A stretch of 13,547 bases of DNA from Citromicrobium sp. (GTDB lineage Bacteria > Pseudomonadota > Alphaproteobacteria > Sphingomonadales > Sphingomonadaceae): NCBI GenBank assembly GCA_003248395.1, contig QFNA01000073.1, positions 1 to 13,547 of the forward strand, written 5' to 3'. How positions within the stretch are numbered: the first letter of the stretch is position 1; every line of letters begins with the position of its first letter. Shown piece after piece: positions 6,994 through 12,984 of this stretch. Position numbers and translations under genes: made by a program. The notes beneath the pieces were generated by a model. It saw nothing but the letters and a program-made list of their open reading frames with translations, was not told where the DNA came from and made no database searches.

Positions 6994-7530
6994 ATGGCCG
7001 ACGAAGGCAACGACATTCTCACTGACCTCGAAAACGATCCCGCGCCCGCCCCGAATGGTGCGGACAACCAGCCTTCGGTCGGATTGATCAACCAGTATGT
7101 GAAAGACCTGTCGGTCGAGAATCCGAACGCGCCGGCGTGCTTCCAATGGCAGGATGCGCCCAAGATCGACGTGCAGGTCAACATCGGCTCCGACCGTGTG
7201 AACGAGGAAGTTCACGAGGTCGAACTGAAGATGACGGTCAAGGCCAACTGCGATCAGGGCAGCCTCTACATCGTGGAGCTGGCCTATTGCGGCCTTGTCG
7301 GCATCCGCAATTTGCCCGACGAACATGCCCACGCCTTCCTGTTCGCAGAGGCTCCGCGCCTGCTGTTCCCCTTCGCCCGTGCAGTGATTGCCGACGCGGT
7401 GCGCGATGCAGGTTTCCCGCCCATGATGCTCGATCCGATGGACTTCGGCGCGCTTTACCAGCAGCAGCTGCAGGCCCGGGTCGCACAGCAACAGGGCGAA
7501 GGTGCCGACGCTCCCGTCGGCAACGCCTGA
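6994..7530 (+). CDS. secB: Protein-export chaperone SecB
   Basis: SecB is a homotetrameric cytosolic chaperone that keeps preproteins unfolded and hands them to SecA. The 178 residues slightly exceed the usual 150-175. The core shows QYVKDLSVENPNAP (35-48), VELAYCGLV and the very conserved FPPMMLDPMDFGALY. The N-terminus is an acidic, proline-rich extension and the C-terminus is Gln/Ala-rich; SecB tails usually bind SecA. The ATG at 6994 gives the family-like MADEGND start with a weak GGAAA about 6 bases upstream. The longer open frame from 6895 adds basic, proline-rich sequence that does not look like SecB. It is divergent from timA and is followed 31 bases later by murJ on the same strand. 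Confidence 0.95.
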   Translation: MADEGNDILTDLENDPAPAPNGADNQPSVGLINQYVKDLSVENPNAPACFQWQDAPKIDVQVNIGSDRVNEEVHEVELKMTVKANCDQGSLYIVELAYCGLVGIRNLPDEHAHAFLFAEAPRLLFPFARAVIADAVRDAGFPPMMLDPMDFGALYQQQLQARVAQQQGEGADAPVGNA

Positions 7531-7561
7531 CAGGTCTGACGCATAGCATGAGGGCTCTGGC

Positions 7562-9166
7562 ATGAGCCTGCTCAAGCAAGTCGGGTCGATCGGCTCGCTG
7601 ACCATGGTGAGCCGCATCGCCGGCATGGCGCGCGAGATGATCTTCAGCCGCGTGCTTGGCGCCAATGCGGTGACCGACGCGTGGTTCCAGGCCTTCATCA
7701 TTCCCAACGTCTTTCGCCGCCTGTTCGCGGAAGGCGCCTTTTCCGCCGCCTTCGTCCCCATGTTCTCCAAGCGGTTGCATGGCGATGGCGGGCAGGAGAG
7801 CGCGCGCAGCTTTTCGGACGATGTGCTGAGCATCTTCCTGCCGGTGCTGATCCTGCTGTGCGCGGTGATGATGATCGCCATGCCCGGGGTGATCTGGCTG
7901 CTGGCGGACAAGCCCATCGATCCGGGCGAATTCGACATGGCCGTGGCCTTTGCACGGATCATGTTCCCCTACATCCTGCTGGTCAGCCTGGTGACGCTGT
8001 TCACCGGCATGCTCAATTCGGTCAGCCGGTTTGCACCGGGGGCGAGCTTCCCGATCATCCTCAACCTGGTCCTGATCGCGGCGCTGCTCGGCAGCGAATA
8101 TGCGGCTTCGAACCTCGGCTGGGACGTCGAACGGGTGGGCTTCGCCGTGGCATGGGCCGTGCCGATTGCCGGGCTTCTGCAGTTCGCCTGGCTATATATC
8201 TGGACGCGGGTGGAGGGATTCCGGCCGCGTGTCCTGTGGCCGCGGATCACGCCGGAGGTGAAGCGCCTGTCGATCATCGCCCTGCCCGCGGCGATCGGCG
8301 GTGGTGCGTACCAGATCAACACGCTGGTCCAGTTGTACTTCCTCAACCAGTTGTACGACGGCTCGGTCAGCCACATGAACTATGCCGACCGGCTGAACCA
8401 GTTGCCGCTGGGCATTATCGGTATCGCGCTGTCCACCGCGATCCTACCGACGCTGTCGAAATTCGTCGGCGGCAACAACAAGGAAGGCGCCGACCGGATA
8501 CAGTCCGACGCCATCGAATTGTCAATGCTGCTGACGATCCCAGCGGCGGTCGCGATGGCCATTTGCGCGACGCCGTTCATCACGATGATCTTCCAGAGTG
8601 GCCGGTTCACAATAGAAGACGCGACTGCCGCCGGTGCGGTGCTCGGCGTGCTGGTACTCGGCCTGCCGGCCTATGTGCTGGTAAAGGTGCTGGTGCCCAA
8701 TTTCTACGCCCGGTCGGACACGAGGACCCCGGTCTATGCCGCCTTCATTTCGCTGGTCGTGTTCGTCATCAGCTGCGTGTGGAACATCGGCGTGTCGCTC
8801 CCCAGCTTCGAGATCGAGCCGCTGGGCTTCGGCGTCCCCGGAATCGCGGCCGCGAGCGTGATCGGCGCGTGGATCAACGTCGGCTATCTCTATGCCGTGC
8901 TGGTCAAGCGCGGCTATTACACCATTCCGCTGGCATTGGTCGGCCGCGTCGCGCGCCAGTTGATAGCCGCAGCGGCCATGGGCGCCGCCTTGTGGTTCGC
9001 CCGCGATTTGCTAACCGGATGGTATTCTGCCGGACTGTTCGCAAGGCTGGGTGCATTGCTCGTCCTCGTCGGCTGTTCGGCCGTGGTCTATTTCGGCGTC
9101 GCCTTCGCGGTAGGCGCCATCGACAGGCAGCGCCTTGCCGCCCTCACCAAGAAGAGAGTTCCGTAA
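7562..9166 (+). CDS. murJ: Lipid II flippase MurJ (MviN)
   Basis: MurJ is an inner-membrane MOP-superfamily transporter that flips the peptidoglycan precursor lipid II to the periplasmic side. This protein has 534 residues and about 14 hydrophobic segments. The N-terminus aligns without gaps to E. coli MurJ: Arg18, Arg24, Asp39, Arg52 and Arg53 are in the same numbered positions, in SRIAGMAR, TDAWF and FRRLFAEGAFS. The central-cavity arginine of the YADRL motif is Arg277 here (Arg270 in E. coli). The ATG at 7562 has GAGGG 7 bases upstream; an ATG at 7548 meets a stop after five codons. It lies between secB and trpS. The gap to trpS is 7 bases, so the two are probably co-transcribed. Confidence 0.96.
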   Translation: MSLLKQVGSIGSLTMVSRIAGMAREMIFSRVLGANAVTDAWFQAFIIPNVFRRLFAEGAFSAAFVPMFSKRLHGDGGQESARSFSDDVLSIFLPVLILLCAVMMIAMPGVIWLLADKPIDPGEFDMAVAFARIMFPYILLVSLVTLFTGMLNSVSRFAPGASFPIILNLVLIAALLGSEYAASNLGWDVERVGFAVAWAVPIAGLLQFAWLYIWTRVEGFRPRVLWPRITPEVKRLSIIALPAAIGGGAYQINTLVQLYFLNQLYDGSVSHMNYADRLNQLPLGIIGIALSTAILPTLSKFVGGNNKEGADRIQSDAIELSMLLTIPAAVAMAICATPFITMIFQSGRFTIEDATAAGAVLGVLVLGLPAYVLVKVLVPNFYARSDTRTPVYAAFISLVVFVISCVWNIGVSLPSFEIEPLGFGVPGIAAASVIGAWINVGYLYAVLVKRGYYTIPLALVGRVARQLIAAAAMGAALWFARDLLTGWYSAGLFARLGALLVLVGCSAVVYFGVAFAVGAIDRQRLAALTKKRVP

Positions 9167-9173
9167 AATCATC

Positions 9174-10226
9174 ATGCGCGTAGTTTCAGGCATTCAGCCC
9201 ACCGGCAATCTCCACCTTGGCAATTACCTCGGGGCGATCCGCAACTGGGTGCGGATGCAGGACGAGATGGAGGCCCGCGCTCAAGCAGCCGCAGGCGATA
9301 GCGCAGACAAGAATGCGCAGTGCATGTTCTTCCTTGCCGATCTGCATGCCATTTCCATGCCGCACAATCCCGCGGAACTGCACAAGGGCACGCTCGAAAT
9401 GGCCGCGGCGCTGGTCGCCTGCGGGATCGATCCTGCGCGCAGCGTTCTGTTCAACCAGGCGCAGGTGCCGCAGCACGCCGAACTGCAATGGCTGCTCAAC
9501 GGCACGGCACGAATGGGCTGGCTCAATCGCATGACCCAGTGGAAGGACAAGGCGGGCAAGAACCGCGAGGGGGCGAGCGCCGCCCTCTTCACCTATCCGG
9601 TGCTGCAGGCCGCCGACGTATTGATCCACCAGGCCACGCATGTCCCGGTGGGCGACGACCAGAAACAGCATCTGGAACTGGCGCGCGACATCGCGCAGAA
9701 ATTCAACAACGATTTCGCTTCGGAAGAGGCACCGGTCTTCACCCTGCCCGAACCGATCACACCGCCTGCCGCTGCGCGCATCATGTCGCTGCGCGACGGT
9801 TCGAAGAAGATGAGCAAGTCGGATCCGAGCGACATGAGCCGCATCGAATTGGCCGACGATGCCGATACGGTGATGAAGAAGGTCAAGAAGGCCAAGACCG
9901 ATCCCGAACCGCTGCCCAGCGAGGCCAAGGGGCTCGAGGAGCGTCCCGAAGCGCTCAACCTCGTAACCATCTACGGTGCACTGACCGACAAGAGTGTCGA
10001 CGATGTCCTTGCGGAGTTCGGGGGCCAGGGCTTCGGCACTTTCAAACCGGCATTGGGCGAGGTGCTGGTCGAAACGCTGCGCCCGATATCCGAACGGTAC
10101 AATGCCCTGCTTGAAGATCGCGAGGCGCTCGACGCGATCCTCGCCCGCGGCGCCGCGCAGGCCCGCGAGATCGCCGTTCCGACGCTGGACAAGGCTTACC
10201 GGGCACTGGGCCTCGTCAGGGGTTGA
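9174..10226 (+). CDS. trpS: Tryptophanyl-tRNA synthetase
   Basis: TrpS charges tRNA-Trp with tryptophan using ATP. The 350 residues are near the bacterial class I norm of about 330-350. The HIGH-type signature is HLGNYLGA (14-21), preceded by GIQPTGN, and the KMSKS loop is intact at 212-216. MFFLADLHAIS and the PVGDDQKQHLELARDIA motif are also typical. A short Ala/Asp-rich insertion before QCMFFLADLHA explains the slight extra length. The ATG at 9174 begins MRVVSGIQPTG, the normal family N-terminus; the longer frame from 9135 overlaps murJ and adds unrelated residues. A GAAGAGAG inside the end of murJ may serve as a rather distant ribosome-binding site, suggesting coupling to murJ. Its TGA overlaps the proposed TTG of the next gene. 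Confidence 0.96.
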   Translation: MRVVSGIQPTGNLHLGNYLGAIRNWVRMQDEMEARAQAAAGDSADKNAQCMFFLADLHAISMPHNPAELHKGTLEMAAALVACGIDPARSVLFNQAQVPQHAELQWLLNGTARMGWLNRMTQWKDKAGKNREGASAALFTYPVLQAADVLIHQATHVPVGDDQKQHLELARDIAQKFNNDFASEEAPVFTLPEPITPPAAARIMSLRDGSKKMSKSDPSDMSRIELADDADTVMKKVKKAKTDPEPLPSEAKGLEERPEALNLVTIYGALTDKSVDDVLAEFGGQGFGTFKPALGEVLVETLRPISERYNALLEDREALDAILARGAAQAREIAVPTLDKAYRALGLVRG

Positions 10227-10963
10227 ACGAACCGCGCGCAATTGACGGGCCCATCTATGGGACAAGTGCCCGCGAAACCTATGCCGCTCTCTTCGCATTC
10301 GTGCGGCGTCCATCACTGGTAGATGCGGATACGCGGCGCGATGCCGATTGGTGGAAGGCGCTGGGTGCCCTCACCGCGCTCGACCTGCTGATCGCCGCGT
10401 TGCTCCTCGGCCTTTTCTGGATAATCGAGCAGTCCGGAGTGGTCTTGCCCGAAGTCGAGGAGTTCGACTTCTCACCGCCGGTCCTGTTCCTGCTTGCAGT
10501 CGTCGTTGCGCCCCTGTGCGAGGAGCCTCTATTCCGTGGCTGGCTTTCGGGAAACCGCGCCGCCCTGAACTTTGCTGCATGCACCGTTCTGGCGCTGGTG
10601 CTGATCGGGCTTAGCCGGATTTTGCCCGACGGATTCGATTCAGTTGCCGTTTGGGGGGCCCTGTTGATCCTGCTCGGCGCCTATCTTCACTGGCGAAGAA
10701 CACGAGAAGCCAATAGTGGCGTGCCGGATTGGTTCGCCAGGAACTATGGCCTAATCGTCTATGGATCGAGCATCATATTCGGTGCCGTCCACCTGACAAA
10801 TTTTAACGAATTTTCAGCCCTACACCCGCTGATGGTTTTGTCGCAAACAGTCGGCGCCCTAGTGCTCGCCTTTACCCGCACGCGGCTGGGGCTGCGCGCC
10901 GCGATTTATCAGCACGCAGCCTTCAATGCCGTGATGTTCAGCGGTGAAATGGCCTTCGCCTAG
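10223..10963 (+). CDS. CPBP family (Rce1/CAAX-like) intramembrane metalloprotease
   Basis: This 246-residue integral membrane protein has about six hydrophobic segments and the three motifs of CPBP/Abi proteases. These are the paired glutamates and arginine in CEEPLFRGW (Glu100, Glu101, Arg105), FGAVH (His190) and HAAFN (His231, Asn235). In Rce1 these residues form the metal-dependent active site; bacterial members are linked to peptide maturation or immunity, but the substrate here is unknown. The proposed TTG start overlaps the trpS stop as TTGA; AGGGG sits immediately before it, unusually close. No in-frame ATG occurs before the first motif, so a GTG at 10301 is an alternative that would lose 26 hydrophilic residues. 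Codon choice looks more AT-tolerant than in the neighbours. The stop shares CTAG with the stop of ybjQ. Confidence 0.85.
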   Translation: MNEPRAIDGPIYGTSARETYAALFAFVRRPSLVDADTRRDADWWKALGALTALDLLIAALLLGLFWIIEQSGVVLPEVEEFDFSPPVLFLLAVVVAPLCEEPLFRGWLSGNRAALNFAACTVLALVLIGLSRILPDGFDSVAVWGALLILLGAYLHWRRTREANSGVPDWFARNYGLIVYGSSIIFGAVHLTNFNEFSALHPLMVLSQTVGALVLAFTRTRLGLRAAIYQHAAFNAVMFSGEMAFA

Positions 10964-11307
10964 ATCTTGACTGCAGTCCCGCTGGCGGAGACCATCAGCA
11001 TCGAGCCGGTGTCGCCGATCACCTCATAGTCGAGATCCACGCCCACGACGGCATTGCCGCCGCGCGATGCCGCTTCGGCCTGCAGTTCTTCAATCGCCTG
11101 TTCGCGGGCGTCGCGCAGGATGCGCTCGTAACTCCCGGAGCGGCCGCCGACGATGTCGCGGATATTGGCGAAGAGATCGCGGAACAGGTTGGCGCCGACG
11201 ATGACCTCGCCGGTGACGATGCCCATGTAATCCTGGATCGGGCGACCCTCGATCGTTGGTGTGGTGGTCACGATGACGCCGCGTGCGTCTTTCCAGGGTC
11301 CTGCCAT
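10960..11307 (-). CDS. YbjQ/UPF0145 family protein
   Basis: This is a small 115-residue soluble protein of the YbjQ (UPF0145) family, annotated elsewhere as a putative heavy-metal-binding domain. Hallmarks are IVTTTPTIEGRP near the N-terminus, GEVIVGANLFRD, DIVGGRSGSYE (51-61), GGNAVVGVDLDYE (83-95) and the closing MLMVSASGTAV. Members form oligomeric rings in crystal structures, but the function is not established. The ATG at 11307 has AGGAGAG about 6 bases upstream and starts MAGPWKDARG; the longer open frame to 11352 lacks support. It lies 54 bases downstream of an SDR gene on the same strand and may be co-transcribed, but it also has its own promoter candidate overlapping the SDR stop codon. 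Its TAG overlaps the TAG of the convergent protease gene. Confidence 0.88.
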   Translation of the reverse strand: MAGPWKDARGVIVTTTPTIEGRPIQDYMGIVTGEVIVGANLFRDLFANIRDIVGGRSGSYERILRDAREQAIEELQAEAASRGGNAVVGVDLDYEVIGDTGSMLMVSASGTAVKI

Positions 11308-11337
11308 ATCGTCTCTCCTATCCTCAGCTGTATTGCC

Positions 11338-11365
11338 TAGATAGAACGCCATTCACACTGGTCAA
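11338..11365 (-). promoter_or_regulatory. Sigma-70-type promoter candidate for ybjQ
   Basis: On the minus strand TTGACC (11365-11360, five of six matches to the -35 consensus) is followed by 16 bases and TATCTA (11343-11338). The -35 contains the TGA stop codon of the SDR gene. Transcription would start near 11331, giving a short leader of about 24 bases that contains the AGGAGAG ribosome-binding site. Confidence 0.45.
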
Positions 11366-12234
11366 CCGTTGACGATGATGCCGCCATTGGGATGCAGCAC
11401 CTGTCCCGACATGTAGGAACTGTCCTCGCAGGCGAGGAACAGGAAAGCCGGCGCGACTTCGTTGGGTTCGCCCGGACGGCCCATGGGCGTATCCTCGCCG
11501 AAATCGTCCATCTCCTCCGGTGGTTGCCCGCCCATCGGATTGAGGGGCGTCCATATCGGGCCCGGAGCGACGGCGTTGACGCGGATACCCTCGCCGACAA
11601 GGTTTTCCGAAAGTGACCGGGTAAAGGCCGTGATTGCGCCCTTTGTCGCGCTGTAATCGAGCAAGCCGCCAGAACCCTGGTACATGGTGACGCTGGTGCA
11701 GTTCACGATCGCTGCACCCTTCTTGAGATGCGGCCGCGCGGCCTGTGTGAGGTAGAACATCGAGAAGATGTTCGTCTGAAACGTGCGCTGCAACTGTTCG
11801 ACCGTGATGTCGGTGATGTCGTCGTCGGGATGCTGTTCACCGGCATTGTTGACCAGAACATCCAGCCTGCCCCATTTTTCGATTACCCGGTCGACCAGTT
11901 GCTTGCAGCTGTCGGGGCACCCGAGATCGCTTTCATGGAGTAGCGCCTCGCTGCCTTCTTTCCCGATGGCCTCGGCGGTGATCTGGGCGTCCTCGCTTTC
12001 CTCGAGGTAGGCGATGGCGACCCTTGCGCCTTCCCGCGCAAAAAGCACCGCCGTGGCGCGACCGATGCCACTGTCGCCCCCGGTAACGATGGCGACCTTG
12101 CCCTCGAGCCGCCCCGATCCCGGATAGCGCGGTTGCCACTTCGGTTTGCGATCGAGGTCGGTTTCCGACCCCGGCATCCGGGGCTCTTCGGAAATTTCCT
12201 CGACAAAGGCGGTATCGACGGTTTCGGTGGGCAT
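11362..12234 (-). CDS. SDR family oxidoreductase, general-stress type
   Basis: This is a 290-residue short-chain dehydrogenase of the extended-N-terminus group that includes E. coli YghA and Bacillus general stress proteins such as YdaD. About 43 residues with PKWQPRYPGSGRLEGK precede the Rossmann fold. The nucleotide-binding motif is TGGDSGIG (51-58), followed by NNAG (129-132). The catalytic set is Asn155, Ser181 (in NCTSV), Tyr194 and Lys198 (in DYSATKG), and PGPIWTPL follows. The acidic or neutral residues after the glycine motif do not settle NAD versus NADP. The substrate is unknown. The ATG at 12234 has AAAGGAAT about 7 bases upstream. An EcfG-like promoter lies just upstream (12258-12283), fitting a stress role. 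The gene lies between gapR-like DUF2312 and ybjQ on the same strand. Confidence 0.93.
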   Translation of the reverse strand: MPTETVDTAFVEEISEEPRMPGSETDLDRKPKWQPRYPGSGRLEGKVAIVTGGDSGIGRATAVLFAREGARVAIAYLEESEDAQITAEAIGKEGSEALLHESDLGCPDSCKQLVDRVIEKWGRLDVLVNNAGEQHPDDDITDITVEQLQRTFQTNIFSMFYLTQAARPHLKKGAAIVNCTSVTMYQGSGGLLDYSATKGAITAFTRSLSENLVGEGIRVNAVAPGPIWTPLNPMGGQPPEEMDDFGEDTPMGRPGEPNEVAPAFLFLACEDSSYMSGQVLHPNGGIIVNG

Positions 12235-12257
12235 GGGTGAATTCCTTTCACCTGATC

Positions 12258-12283
12258 AACCGCTTACGTCATCTTCGCGTTCC
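12258..12283 (-). promoter_or_regulatory. EcfG-like stress promoter candidate for the SDR gene
   Basis: On the minus strand GGAAC (12283-12279) is followed by exactly 17 bases and GGTT (12261-12258), eight of nine key positions of the general-stress consensus GGAAC...CGTT. The -10 lies 23 bases before the ATG. The site sits in the 71-base gap after the gapR-like gene, so the SDR gene could be transcribed independently under stress. Confidence 0.5.
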
Positions 12284-12305
12284 GGCGCTCCGTCGCGGAA
12301 AGGCC

Positions 12306-12542
12306 TCAACCCATGCCGAGGGCGGCCTTGTAGGTATCGAGGATGGTTTCCTGCTCGCTGCGCTCGTCGGGCTTCATTTTCCGCAGCCGGATGATCTGGC
12401 GCATGATCTTGGTATCGTAACCCACGGCCTTGGCCTCCGCATAGACGTCGCGGATGTCGTCGGCGATGCCCTTCTTTTCTTCTTCGAGGCGTTCGATGCG
12501 CTCGATCAGCAGGCGCAGGCGGTCGTCGGTGGCTTCGGCCAT
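12306..12542 (-). CDS. gapR: DUF2312 protein, GapR-like nucleoid-associated protein
   Basis: This 78-residue helical protein belongs to DUF2312. The family includes Caulobacter GapR, which binds overtwisted AT-rich DNA and aids replication and topoisomerase activity. Visible family features are the coiled-coil LLIERIERLEEEKKGIADDI, the VYAEAKAVGYDTKIMRQIIRLRKM block and the DTYKAALGMG end, matching the RVERL...VYAEAKGNGFD...VRIRK pattern of GapR. The start at 12542 (MAEATDDRLR) fits family members I remember, though the GGAG is 11 bases upstream. An in-frame ATG at 12593 would add 17 residues and lies within a hairpin arm. The gene is 81 bases downstream of DUF1244 on the same strand. Function as GapR is by homology; the symbol is tentative. 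Confidence 0.88.
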   Translation of the reverse strand: MAEATDDRLRLLIERIERLEEEKKGIADDIRDVYAEAKAVGYDTKIMRQIIRLRKMKPDERSEQETILDTYKAALGMG

Positions 12543-12575
12543 TTTCAGAAATGCTCCAGAGGAATGAGAATCGGT

Positions 12576-12595
12576 CGATGGCTCGATAGCCATCG
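12576..12595 (-). promoter_or_regulatory. 8-bp hairpin in the gapR leader
   Basis: CGATGGCT (12576-12583) and AGCCATCG (12588-12595) form a perfect inverted repeat around a 4-base CGAT loop. It lies between the DUF1244 stop and the proposed gapR start. The second arm contains the alternative gapR ATG at 12593. It could be an operator, a weak transcript-end structure for DUF1244 without a U run, or a control of start choice. None of these is proven. Confidence 0.35.
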
Positions 12596-12623
12596 CCTCG
12601 CGCGGGGTGAAGGCGGCGACTCG

Positions 12624-12935
12624 CTACTCCACCCGATTTTTCGCGACACTCGCCTCCATCCGGGCGAGTTGCTCCTCGGTTGCGGGAGTCTGGCGCGTCT
12701 CTTTCCACTTCGCCTGCGGCATGCCGTGGATCAGTTCGCGCGCGGCCGGCTTGTCGCCTTCGAACCCTGCATCCATGATCCAGTCGGCGAGGCAGTTGCG
12801 GCAGAAACCTGCCAGGCCCATCAGGTCGATATTCTGCGCATCGTGGCGGTGCTGCAAGTGCCGCACCAGTCGGCGGAAGGCCGCGGCCGCTACGTCATCG
12901 GGCAGTTGGTCGAGAGCCTTGGTATTCGTATCCAT
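12624..12935 (-). CDS. DUF1244 domain protein
   Basis: This 103-residue protein belongs to DUF1244, a small conserved family of uncharacterised function common in alphaproteobacteria. The core is VRHLQHRHDAQNIDLMGLAGFCRNCLADW, with Cys45 and Cys48 in a CxxC arrangement and nearby histidines (26, 30, 31). These could bind a metal or be redox active, but that is inference. After the core come ARELIHGMP and a charged helical tail. The ATG at 12935 has AAGGA about 10 bases upstream; the longer frame to 13109 would overlap pyk and is rejected. The gene is divergent from pyruvate kinase with 49 bases between, and gapR-like DUF2312 follows on the same strand. I recall the same association near pyk in other alphaproteobacteria. 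Confidence 0.87.
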   Translation of the reverse strand: MDTNTKALDQLPDDVAAAAFRRLVRHLQHRHDAQNIDLMGLAGFCRNCLADWIMDAGFEGDKPAARELIHGMPQAKWKETRQTPATEEQLARMEASVAKNRVE

Positions 12936-12984
12936 CGAAAGCTTGTCCTTGAGTTGCCATGTGTCTCTGCCATAGGCGGTCGAT

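Noticed and set aside
9186..10316. Open frame of 376 codons opposite trpS
   Set aside because: It is an antisense shadow of trpS with no recognisable family or ribosome-binding site.
10223..10963. CPBP protease as a phage-immunity (Abi) gene in a defence island
   Set aside because: No other defence, toxin or mobile gene is nearby. The gene is embedded in a housekeeping run and coupled to trpS, so a defence role has no contextual support.
12256..12708. Open frame of 150 codons over gapR on the minus strand
   Set aside because: It is in a different frame from the DUF2312 protein and reads as Arg/Pro/His-rich low-complexity sequence; the 78-residue frame has clear family features.
12940..12980. 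TTGAGT and ATAGGC as a pyk promoter
   Set aside because: The -10 is a poor match and would put the transcription start almost on the ATG. The evidence is too weak to list.
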